A stretch of 64,000 bases of DNA from CAZBLK01 sp964492715. Lineage in GTDB: Bacteria > Bacillota > Clostridia > Lachnospirales > WRBF01. The position numbers and the translations under genes were made by a program. This document shows, in pieces, positions 1 through 7,054 of this stretch. Location of the stretch: NCBI GenBank assembly GCA_964492715.1, contig CAZBLK010000006.1, positions 46,054-110,053 of the forward strand. Reading direction: 5' to 3'. Below the pieces are notes generated by a model. The model saw nothing but the letters and a program-made list of their open reading frames with translations. It did not search any database and was not told where the DNA came from. Each line of letters opens with the position of its first letter. Position 1 is the stretch's first letter.

Positions 1-806
1 TGCGGCTTAATTACTTCTGCAATTTCTTTGGAGCTGTGGCTTGCAACCCAAAGCTGCGCTTTGTAAATTGCGTTTGTAAATTTTTGTATTTTATCAGGGT
101 TCTTTGCGATATAATCCTTCGTTGCCATGTAAACCGTGTACGGAACATAGCCGCTTTCTTCGCCTAACGCACTTACTACAGTTCCATGCCCTGCTTGTTC
201 AAGCGAAAGTGCGCTTGGGTCAAACTCGGCTGTAAAGTCGCCTACCCCACCAGCAAATGCGCCTGCTGTGCTTGTAAACTGTAGGTTTGTTACAATTTCA
301 ACGTCTTTTCCTGGGGCTATGCCGTTTTTCTTTAAAACATATTCCAAAACCATTTGCGGCATTCCGCCAATGCGCCCGCCGATTATGCTTTTGCCACGCA
401 CATCTTCCCAGTTAAAGCTTTGAGCATCAATATCCCTTGCTACAAGGTAATTGCCTGCTCGCTGTGTAAGCTGTGCAAAAGCTTTGGCGTAGTTTTCCTT
501 GCCCTCGTTGTAAACGTAAATGCCTGCTTCTGTTCCAAGAAGCGCAATGTCTGCATCGCCAGAAATTAACGCCGTCATTGATTTGTCGGCGCCTTGCCCT
601 ACAGAAAGCTCTATTTCTAAGCCTTCTTCGGCAAAGAAGCCTTTTTCAATTGCAACATACTGCGGAACATAAAAAATTGAATGTACAACTTCGTTTAGCT
701 TGACAACAGTTTTTTCAGGCTTTGTTGCACACCCAACAAGTGCGGCGCTCATTACGATTGCAAGGCAAGTAACAATGAAGTAAAAAGGAAACGATTTTTT
801 CTTCAT
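1..806 (-). CDS. NMT1/THI5-type ABC transporter substrate-binding lipoprotein (3' end cut by window)
   Basis: Partial gene: 268 codons are visible and the C-terminus lies beyond base 1. The start ATG at 806 follows a GGGGG ribosome binding site at 816-821. The N-terminus is a lipoprotein signal (MKKKSF..., lipobox SAALVGC), so the product should be a membrane-anchored periplasmic-type binding protein. The mature part has the NitT/TauT/NMT1 pattern: a VVKLNEVVHSIFYVPQYVAIEKGFF stretch, then GLEIELSVGQGADKSMTALISGDADIALLG, typical of binding proteins for nitrate, aliphatic sulfonates or thiamine pyrimidine precursors. Substrate cannot be told from sequence alone; the permease and ATPase should lie to the left of the window. 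Confidence 0.85.
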   Translation of the reverse strand, partial: MKKKSFPFYFIVTCLAIVMSAALVGCATKPEKTVVKLNEVVHSIFYVPQYVAIEKGFFAEEGLEIELSVGQGADKSMTALISGDADIALLGTEAGIYVYNEGKENYAKAFAQLTQRAGNYLVARDIDAQSFNWEDVRGKSIIGGRIGGMPQMVLEYVLKKNGIAPGKDVEIVTNLQFTSTAGAFAGGVGDFTAEFDPSALSLEQAGHGTVVSALGEESGYVPYTVYMATKDYIAKNPDKIQKFTNAIYKAQLWVASHSSKEIAEVIKP

Positions 807-881
807 ATCCAAAGTACCCCCTAAAATAGTATAGTACAATATATTCGCTTATCCTATTTTGGTGATACTTTGTACAATTTT

Positions 882-2003
882 CTAAAAGCTAACTTCTAAA
901 AGCGGTTTTTCATTTGGTTGTATAGTATCTGTTACGTTTAGCAGTGTAACTGTATAATCACTTTCCAAATTTTCTAAACCTTCATTTAATTCACAAACAA
1001 CTGTTAAGTCTTCATAAAGACCTTCTTCTGTTTGCTCATTGCTTTCTGGCTTTGAAAAATAAATTGCAAATGTATGGCTTGACCCTTTGTTTATAACAAC
1101 TTCACTGTTAAGGTAGCTGTCTGCCATAATTTTAAAGGAGCGGTTTTTTTCTGGCTTTAAAAATTTAAGTGTTAAAAGATTTTTGTCAAAATGGTCTTTT
1201 TCAAGCATTTCTAAGTGTTCTTCTTCTCTTTGCGCCATCTCCAAATTTCCAAGTATTTTGTTTTCAGCTATCCGCTTTTTTAGTTCATCAACGCTTTTTT
1301 GAAAGGTTTCAAGAGTGTTGTAAACTTCCAGCTTGTTTGTTATTATAAAGCTTTCTTTGCCTGTTTCTTTTACTGTATACGGAACCTTTAGGTTGCTTTT
1401 GCCAAAAGGAATTGTGAACCGTTTTTGAACATCATACGCTTTAAAATTGTGCTGTAAATTTTTTACTTTTAGGTTGTTTATTTGTGTTATTGTTTGCTCA
1501 AAAGCAAAGCAGTTTTTAGCAAAGGTTACTTGCTTGTTTTTAAGCTCGTTCGGAATTCTTCCTTCTTCGCTAATTAGCTTGAACAAATAGTTATATTCTT
1601 CTTTCTGAATTTCATTGTTCCAGTTGTTGTCAGCTTTTAAAGCTTCATTTTCAACGAAGTGAACAAAACTACCTCTGCCAGTAGAATTTTTAACCCCGTT
1701 TATTTCGTAATTTAAGAAAACATTAAATCTGTTGTTGCTTTTGAAGCTATGTTCTTCTTGCTCTCTATAAGTTTTGGGGAATTGGATAAACTGATGCTGG
1801 GCTAAAGACTTTTCATATAAACTATTGTCAAGTACATATAAAAACATGACAAATTCATTATAAACATAAGCTGACAGCATAAAAACTTTACTATCACCAA
1901 TACCAATTTGCAGCCATTTATTAATTGGGTATTCTATGTTTTCTTCCGTGTTCGGAACAAAGACATTTGGGTCGCCGTGCCAGTCGTTAATAAATTGCTT
2001 CAT
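882..2003 (-). CDS. Hypothetical protein, 373 aa
   Basis: I do not recognise this family. The ORF is long, uses the same codon style as its neighbours and starts with ATG behind an AAAGGGTGATAA ribosome binding site, so it is very likely a real gene. No signal peptide or clear membrane segment is seen, suggesting a cytosolic protein. Residues about 240-280 are rich in Lys/Glu (KSVDELKKRIAENK, then a Glu/Leu-rich run) and could form a short coiled coil. The C-terminal third looks beta-rich and acidic. It stands alone between a transporter gene and the gerA operon, both on the same strand, with 75 bp and 106 bp gaps, so it is probably its own transcription unit. Confidence 0.7.
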   Translation of the reverse strand: MKQFINDWHGDPNVFVPNTEENIEYPINKWLQIGIGDSKVFMLSAYVYNEFVMFLYVLDNSLYEKSLAQHQFIQFPKTYREQEEHSFKSNNRFNVFLNYEINGVKNSTGRGSFVHFVENEALKADNNWNNEIQKEEYNYLFKLISEEGRIPNELKNKQVTFAKNCFAFEQTITQINNLKVKNLQHNFKAYDVQKRFTIPFGKSNLKVPYTVKETGKESFIITNKLEVYNTLETFQKSVDELKKRIAENKILGNLEMAQREEEHLEMLEKDHFDKNLLTLKFLKPEKNRSFKIMADSYLNSEVVINKGSSHTFAIYFSKPESNEQTEEGLYEDLTVVCELNEGLENLESDYTVTLLNVTDTIQPNEKPLLEVSF

Positions 2004-2073
2004 TTTATCACCCTTTTATGTAGTTTTATTATAGCGTATCACCGTTTTTATATTTAAGCAATAAGCTGCATAT

Positions 2074-2106
2074 AAAAATTCCCCCTTAATTTAAGAGGGA
2101 ATTTTC
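2074..2106 (-). terminator. Terminator of the gerA operon
   Basis: Inverted repeat of 15 bp with one mismatch (AAAATTCCCCCTTAA / TTAAGAGGGAATTTT) and a 1-nt nominal loop, ending in a T-run on the minus strand, four bases past the gerAC stop codon. Confidence 0.75.
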
Positions 2107-2109
2107 AAC

Positions 2110-3267
2110 TCAACCTATACCGCCAGTACCAATTATTTCAAACTCTGTTTTTACCTCTACTTCCATTTGTTCATAAACTTCGTCCCAGTTTTCTTTTATT
2201 TCGTTATAAACATTATAATATTTTTTTCTAAACTCGTCCTTTAAAAGAAAGCCGTCCGTTTTAAGCTTTTTTTGCATTATGTCAAAACTGTTTTTAACTT
2301 CTTTTGTTATTTCATCTTCAACGCTTTTTTTGATGTGTGCAAGCACATTTTCATCAAGGCGTTGCCCTTCAAAGTAAAACTCCTCAACAGAACCTTTTGC
2401 AGAAACGTCTACACTGCATTTAAGTCTGCCGCCTGAATAATCAAGGTAAAGTTTTCTTTTGTTTGAAGAAACAAAAACAGGCACGTCTTTTTCGTCGTAG
2501 TTTACGTTTAGTCTTGCGCCTTCACCGTTGCCAAAAGCAAGTAAGTACCCACGTGTTTCAAGGTCGTTTAAATACCCAACAAGCTTAAAGTCCTTCATAA
2601 CTACAGCACCGCCAAGCTTTAGCTCCTTGCCGTCTTTTTCAAGCGAGGCTAAGGGAATTGTCGCTGTTCCTTTGCTTTCAGAGCGCAAGCTTCGTATAAT
2701 TTGGTCTAGGTTTTGCTCAAATGTAACTGCGGCCGTGTCGTGAGAGCCTTGGTAAAAGTCGGAAACATAAATGCCGACCATTGGCTCGACTTCGGCGCTT
2801 AAAATTTTGTCAGCACTTTCTCTTGTTGCAAGCATAATTATGTTTTTGTTCATTTGGCGGTTGCGCTCTAGTGCGTCAATCGCTTCACGGAAAAGCTTTT
2901 CATCTTTTAAAATTTCTTCGCCCAAAACTACAAGCCTTGTGTGCCCAAAATAAAGCTTTTTTCCAGAAAAGCTGTCTGTAAAATACATAGCTTGCGCCAA
3001 AGTTTTTCCTGCGGCTTGCTTTACAGTTTTTTTAGTTTCGTCACCGCCTCTGCCGCTGAATGCCGCCATGTTTGGCAGAGCAACCGAAACAAGGAACTTG
3101 TTTTCTTCCTTGCCGCCCTCTATGCCTAAAGCTTTACTTTCTTCAGTGTGCTTGTCAACGCCTATTGAAACTACAAAACCACGGTTTTCAAGCTCTACGT
3201 TGTCAAAGCAGCCTACTTGAAAAAGCAGAAGCGAAGCCATTACTGCAACAGCCAGTTTCTTTTTCAT
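2110..3267 (-). CDS. gerAC: Spore germination receptor subunit C, Ger(x)C lipoprotein
   Basis: 385 aa. The N-terminus is a lipoprotein signal with lipobox LLLFQVGC, followed at once by FDNVELENRGFVVSIGVDK, the standard start of mature Ger(x)C proteins. The C-terminal region (about 210-380) matches the Spore_GerAC domain in length and in its KSVEDEITKEV and FL-x-DEFRKKYY-like segments. The family forms, with the A and B subunits, the nutrient germinant receptor in the spore inner membrane; C is the lipid-anchored outer subunit. Its ATG overlaps the gerAB stop by 4 bp (ATGA), so translation is coupled. It is the last gene of the operon and is followed by a hairpin terminator. The germinant is not predictable. 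Confidence 0.93.
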   Translation of the reverse strand: MKKKLAVAVMASLLLFQVGCFDNVELENRGFVVSIGVDKHTEESKALGIEGGKEENKFLVSVALPNMAAFSGRGGDETKKTVKQAAGKTLAQAMYFTDSFSGKKLYFGHTRLVVLGEEILKDEKLFREAIDALERNRQMNKNIIMLATRESADKILSAEVEPMVGIYVSDFYQGSHDTAAVTFEQNLDQIIRSLRSESKGTATIPLASLEKDGKELKLGGAVVMKDFKLVGYLNDLETRGYLLAFGNGEGARLNVNYDEKDVPVFVSSNKRKLYLDYSGGRLKCSVDVSAKGSVEEFYFEGQRLDENVLAHIKKSVEDEITKEVKNSFDIMQKKLKTDGFLLKDEFRKKYYNVYNEIKENWDEVYEQMEVEVKTEFEIIGTGGIG

Positions 3268-4385
3268 GCCTGCTCACCGCCTTTTTTTACACCAAGCCCA
3301 AGCCCACGAACTTTTGCAATTACAAAAAGAAGCGGCGGTAAAATTACCAAATAAAAAATGCCGACTGTACTAAACATTAAATCAAGGTATGTGTAAACTT
3401 CGTTTATGTTTTTTGGGTAAAGCGACAAAAGGAAAACGACAACACCGCATATAACAATAAATTCCGAGTGTGTACCAATTTTTACAACGTCTTTTAAAAG
3501 CAGCGAAGAAAAAAACAGCCCAGCGTTTGTTATAAAAAAAACAGAAATTATCCAAAAGCTCATTATAAGGGCTTCCTGCCTTTCCATAAACGCACCTGTA
3601 AGTTTAAAAACGTCCATCATTTCAAGCACAGGCCACAGCTTCATTTTTGTGTCGGCTACGCCAAACGTTGCTTGCGTTACATATGTTATAAACACCATTA
3701 AAGCACCAATTATTAAAACAGAAACAAGCACACCTTTACGTACAGAGCGTGGCTTGTTTATAAAAGGGTAAACAAGCAAGCAAATTTCAAGCCCAGTAAA
3801 AGCGGCACCACCCGAAAAGAAAGCACCTTTCAAAAGCATATCTGGTGGAGTTTTTAAAACAGGCATTACGTTTGAAATGTTTGTGTTAAAAGCTGCAGTT
3901 GCGAAAACAACGATAATAGGCAAAAACACAACGAAAACAAAAAGCTCACCAAGCCTTGCCCGTGTTTCATACCCTTTTGATGCGGCGTACCCTGCAACAA
4001 AAAGCATTAAAACACATATTAGCCAAAAAGGTGTGTTTACTAAAAGCGTTTGCTTAATTATTTCGCCAAACAACCTAAGCTCAAGGGCAATATTTACAAT
4101 CAATTTTGCAACAAAGCCCAGTGCCAAAAAAACGGCAATAGGGCGTGACACAATTTTTGATGTATAAGTGAAAAAGCTGTCGTTTGGAAAAAGCCGTCCA
4201 AGGCTTGTTATAAAAACGGCATAAAGCAAAGCAATTACCGTTGCAAGCGCAATTACTAAGTAGCCGTCTTGGTTTGCGTACTCTACAGCCCTTCGTGGAA
4301 GCACAATTACACCTGTTCCAAAAATGTCAAGCATTAAAAGCACTTGAAGCTGACGAACTGAAATTTTGTCGTTTGTAAAGGGCAT
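3264..4385 (-). CDS. gerAB: Spore germination receptor subunit B, GerAB/APC-family membrane protein
   Basis: 373 aa, about ten hydrophobic membrane segments across the whole length, the size and layout of the GerAB (amino-acid permease superfamily) subunit. The start MPFTNDKISVRQLQVLLMLD and the early FGTGVIVLPR segment are typical. The B subunit binds the germinant in the spore inner membrane in characterised receptors (established knowledge). It directly follows gerAA: the gerAA stop ends one base before this start codon, and it overlaps gerAC by 4 bp. Its three-gene context (A-B-C order, one strand) leaves little doubt about the family. Confidence 0.93.
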   Translation of the reverse strand: MPFTNDKISVRQLQVLLMLDIFGTGVIVLPRRAVEYANQDGYLVIALATVIALLYAVFITSLGRLFPNDSFFTYTSKIVSRPIAVFLALGFVAKLIVNIALELRLFGEIIKQTLLVNTPFWLICVLMLFVAGYAASKGYETRARLGELFVFVVFLPIIVVFATAAFNTNISNVMPVLKTPPDMLLKGAFFSGGAAFTGLEICLLVYPFINKPRSVRKGVLVSVLIIGALMVFITYVTQATFGVADTKMKLWPVLEMMDVFKLTGAFMERQEALIMSFWIISVFFITNAGLFFSSLLLKDVVKIGTHSEFIVICGVVVFLLSLYPKNINEVYTYLDLMFSTVGIFYLVILPPLLFVIAKVRGLGLGVKKGGEQA

Positions 4386-5903
4386 TTACTTCACCTTCCT
4401 TTTTTTGGAAACACTTTTTGCTTGCCTAATTTCTGCATCGGGTCGTGAAAAAATTGGCCTGCGCTGCATTAAAGAAATTGGAAGCCGAACAATCGAGTCT
4501 TTAACATCGGTGCTTTCGTTAACGTTGCCCGAAACAAAAGGATAAAGGTATGGAATTGAAAAGCTTTTCAAACTGCAAAGGTGTATTGCAATTAGCAAAA
4601 TAGCAATCCAAAAGCCAAAGAAGCCAAGCATTGCAGAAATTAAAATAATTAAATACTTTAAAAGCCGAAAAGCATTTACAAGCGAAACATTTGGCAAAAC
4701 AAAGCTGCAAATGCCTGTCATTGCAACGATAATTACAACAATTGGGCTTACAAGCCCAGCTTCAACAGCCGCCTGCCCAATAATTATACCGCCGACAATG
4801 CCAATTGTGCCGCCAATTGGCGCAGGAAGCCGCACACCAGCTTCTCGCAAAAGCTCGAAAGCAATGTCCATTATAAGCACCTCAATAACAACAGGGAACG
4901 GGACAGACTCTCTAGCCCCTGCAAGCTTAAACGCAAGCCGCATTGGCAGCATTGACGGGTGAAAAACAACCGTTGCAATGTAAAGCCCCGGAATTGTAAG
5001 CGCCAAAAAGCCAGCTAAAAAACGTAACATTCGCAAGAATGAAGAAATTTCAAACCTTTGGTAATAGTCGTCAGGCGACTGAAACAGTGCGTTAAACGTA
5101 GTTGGCGCAATTAGCACAAACGGCGTGTTGTCAATTACAATTACAATTCTGCCTTCAAGAATTGAAGCCGCCGCTTTGTCGGGGCGTTCGGTAGTTTGAA
5201 GCTGTGGAAACGGTGAAACCCAGTCGTTGTCTACAAGCTGTTCAACGTAGCCGCTTTCTAAAATTGCATCAATGTCAATTCGCTTTATGCGCTGGCGCAA
5301 GTCTTTTAAAATTTCAGGGCGAACTACGTCGGATAAGTACATTAAAGCTACGTCGGTACTGCTTCGCCGTCCAAGCTTTAGCTGTTCTACCTTTAGCCGT
5401 GTGTCACGTATTCTGCGCCTAATAAGCATTGTGTTAATGCGGAAAACTTCGCTGAAGGCGTCTTTTGCGCCACGCATGTTTACCTCGGTTTCAGCGGATG
5501 GAACGCCACGGTTTGGATAACCTTTTGTTGAAACAACAAGTGCTTTTTCTGAGCCTTCCACAAAAACGACGGTGTCGCCTGTCATTACAGCAAGTGAAAT
5601 ATCATCAAGTGTTTCAACTTCCTTTATGTCAAGCGAGGTTATTCCGCTGTTCATAAGTGCTTCCATTACGTCGCCCAGCTCAAACATTGTTTGGGGCTGT
5701 GTTTGCCTAATTTCAAGCATTAAGCGGTACATTATGTTTTCATTTATGCTAGTTGTGTTTACAAGCATGTCAATGTACGCAACAAATATTTTTATGTCAG
5801 CATTTTTTCCAATTGATATTTTTCTTTTTACAATGTCGCCGCAGTCTGTAAACAATTGGTCAAATGCTTTTATGTTTGTGTCTAAAACTTTAGAAATATG
5901 CAA
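4386..5903 (-). CDS. gerAA: Spore germination receptor subunit A, GerAA family
   Basis: 505 aa from a TTG start at 5903. That start is preferred over a GTG at 5912 because AGGGAGGAG (5912-5920) lies 8 nt before the TTG but overlaps the GTG. The soluble N-terminal half (about 1-270) holds the GerA signature ETEVNMRGAKDAFSE and the arginine-rich NTMLIRRRIRD; the C-terminal half has the membrane segments and the conserved FPVVIEVLIMDIAFELLREA and PIGGTIGIVGGIIIGQAAVEAG stretches. First gene of gerAA-AB-AC. In Bacillus such operons are transcribed in the forespore by sigma-G; I could not identify a convincing sigma-G promoter upstream. GerAA subunits form the oligomeric channel core of the receptor. 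Confidence 0.94.
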   Translation of the reverse strand: MHISKVLDTNIKAFDQLFTDCGDIVKRKISIGKNADIKIFVAYIDMLVNTTSINENIMYRLMLEIRQTQPQTMFELGDVMEALMNSGITSLDIKEVETLDDISLAVMTGDTVVFVEGSEKALVVSTKGYPNRGVPSAETEVNMRGAKDAFSEVFRINTMLIRRRIRDTRLKVEQLKLGRRSSTDVALMYLSDVVRPEILKDLRQRIKRIDIDAILESGYVEQLVDNDWVSPFPQLQTTERPDKAAASILEGRIVIVIDNTPFVLIAPTTFNALFQSPDDYYQRFEISSFLRMLRFLAGFLALTIPGLYIATVVFHPSMLPMRLAFKLAGARESVPFPVVIEVLIMDIAFELLREAGVRLPAPIGGTIGIVGGIIIGQAAVEAGLVSPIVVIIVAMTGICSFVLPNVSLVNAFRLLKYLIILISAMLGFFGFWIAILLIAIHLCSLKSFSIPYLYPFVSGNVNESTDVKDSIVRLPISLMQRRPIFSRPDAEIRQAKSVSKKRKVK

Positions 5904-6050
5904 TAAAACCACTCCTCCCTTATTTTAACTTTTTTTGTTTCAGCTTTTTTGTTTCAGTTATTTTTAGTTTCTGGAAATTGGGGAAAATTATACGAGCATA
6001 TGAAAAAGTGATTAGATTTGCGATTATAGTTATATTTTTAACAAATGCAT

Positions 6051-6102
6051 TTTTCTTCATTCAAAACCATTTACTATTTTTCTAAATATGGTATAATAAT
6101 AT
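6051..6102 (+). repeat. 52-bp direct repeat copy 1, containing a sigma-A-like promoter
   Basis: Identical at 51 of 52 positions to 6740-6791. It contains TTTACT (6070-6075), a 16-bp spacer and TATAAT (6092-6097), which would start transcription near 6104, just before the toxin gene. The two copies flank the small gene pair at 6134-6605. Confidence 0.8.
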
Positions 6103-6133
6103 TATTTAACAACCATTTCAAGGAAGTGAGCAA

Positions 6134-6376
6134 GTGCAAATACTTTTATCAAAGCAAGCAATAAAGTTTTTGGATAGCCTCAATAAAAAACAACTTATTA
6201 TGATTAAAGATTCCATCAATGGTTTGTTGGAAACTCCTCCAAAAGGAAACATTAAAAAGCTTCGCAATTATACAAGTGATTTTCGTTTAAAAGTTGCAAA
6301 CATAAGAATTTTGTATGATATATCAGAAAATTATATAAGAGTAAATAAGATAGATTATCGCAATAATTTATACTGA
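6134..6376 (+). CDS. RelE/ParE-superfamily toxin (type II toxin-antitoxin)
   Basis: 80 aa from a GTG start with AGGAAG at 6121-6126. The sequence has the RelE/StbE pattern: LLSKQAIKFLDSL at the start, a central PPKGNIKKLRNYTSDFRLKV and a final IRILYDI...VNKIDYRNNLY, in which the basic Lys/Arg and the terminal R-x-x-x-Y resemble the ribosome-dependent mRNA interferase active site. Toxin-first order with the presumed antitoxin 25 bp downstream. A promoter within the 52-bp repeat sits directly upstream. Family assignment is by pattern; catalytic activity is not shown. Confidence 0.8.
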   Translation: MQILLSKQAIKFLDSLNKKQLIMIKDSINGLLETPPKGNIKKLRNYTSDFRLKVANIRILYDISENYIRVNKIDYRNNLY

Positions 6377-6401
6377 GATTTATACTTTGAGGTGAATATG
6401 T

Positions 6402-6605
6402 ATGACTGATGAAAGAATAAAGCTTCACAAGGCAGTAGACATAATTCCAGAAGCCGACTTGCCAAGAATTTGCGCCATGATATACGCTTATATTGAAAGC
6501 GGTGATGAGGTTTTGTCAGAAGACGAGGAACTTGAGTTAGCACAGATAAAAAACGGAGATTATATTGACGCAAATGTTTATTGGACACAAAGAGGGGTAA
6601 ATTAA
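6402..6605 (+). CDS. Small acidic protein, probable antitoxin partner of the RelE-like toxin
   Basis: 67 aa, start ATG at 6402 behind GAGGTGAATATGT. It is strongly acidic in the second half (DEVLSEDEELELAQIKNGDY), with a helical N-terminal part (LHKAVDIIPEADLPRICAMIYAYI). No DNA-binding fold can be named with confidence. It is assigned as antitoxin because it follows a RelE-like gene on one transcript, has the right size and charge, and shares the terminator at 6659-6714. It could instead be an unrelated small protein. Confidence 0.65.
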   Translation: MTDERIKLHKAVDIIPEADLPRICAMIYAYIESGDEVLSEDEELELAQIKNGDYIDANVYWTQRGVN

Positions 6606-6616
6606 TAAATGGATAG

Positions 6617-6657
6617 TTAGGGTGTGTTTTAAAATAAAATTTTAAAACACACCCTAA
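6617..6657. repeat. Minimal family A palindrome (41 bp)
   Basis: Perfect 19-bp inverted repeat with a 3-bp loop: TTAGGGTGTGTTTTAAAAT at 6617-6635 and its complement at 6639-6657. The ends match the TTAGGGYGTGTTY ends of the longer family A elements in this window, so it is probably an internally deleted copy. Confidence 0.75.
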
Positions 6658-6658
6658 A

Positions 6659-6714
6659 AAATAAGTACAGTTATAAAAAACACTTTGGTTTTTTGTAGCT
6701 GTACTTATTTTTAT
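6659..6714 (+). terminator. Terminator after the toxin-antitoxin pair
   Basis: Long hairpin with arms AAATAAGTACAG and CTGTACTTATTT plus an inner AAAAAAC/GTTTTTT pairing, followed by T-rich DNA. It follows the gene pair and could act in both directions. Confidence 0.65.
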
Positions 6715-6739
6715 AATGTCAAATCTTTAACAACTTCAA

Positions 6740-6791
6740 TTTTCTTCCTTCAAAACCATTTACTATTTTTCTAAATATGGTATAATAATAT
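6740..6791 (+). repeat. 52-bp direct repeat copy 2, with the same promoter
   Basis: Second copy of 6051-6102, one base different. It carries TTTACT (6759-6764), a 16-bp spacer and TATAAT (6781-6786). It lies directly before a family A element and, beyond it, PFOR, so it may be a PFOR promoter that was duplicated when the toxin-antitoxin pair arrived. Confidence 0.75.
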
Positions 6792-6800
6792 AGTTGAAGA

Positions 6801-6967
6801 TTAAGTGGTGCTTGAAAATCCATTTTAGCATCTTTTAGGTAAATTTTATTAATTGCTTTGTCAGCAAAAACATTTCGTACCTTTGGGTACGTGCGGTTTT
6901 CGCTTACTCGCACTTTGTAAAATTTTCTGCAAAATCCACTTAAAGCTATTTTTCAAACACGCCCTAA
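6801..6967. repeat. Family A palindromic element, about 167 bp (MITE-like)
   Basis: Left end TTAAGTGGTGCTTGAAAA pairs imperfectly with the right end, whose complement reads TTAGGGCGTGTTTGAAAA. Sub-terminal AAAATCCATTTTAGC / AAAATCCACTTAAAGC segments and a central CGTACCTTTGGGTACG hairpin make the whole element foldable. Closely related to the copy at 60430-60577. No protein is encoded. Confidence 0.7.
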
Positions 6968-6986
6968 AATGTAATACAAATATATA

Positions 6987-7018
6987 GCAGACTATAGTCT
7001 GCACCAAATTTTAATTTG
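6987..7018. promoter_or_regulatory. Two adjacent palindromes upstream of PFOR, candidate operators
   Basis: GCAGACTATAGTCTGC (6987-7002) is a perfect 16-bp palindrome; CAAATT-tt-AATTTG (7005-7018) follows three bases later. They lie between 37 and 68 bp before the PFOR start codon, where a dimeric regulator could bind. They do not match the Rex consensus TTGTTAA-N4-TTAACAA. Function is inferred from position and symmetry only. Confidence 0.45.
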
Positions 7019-7054
7019 TTTACGTTTTTAAATATTCAAAGGAGGGTTTTATAA

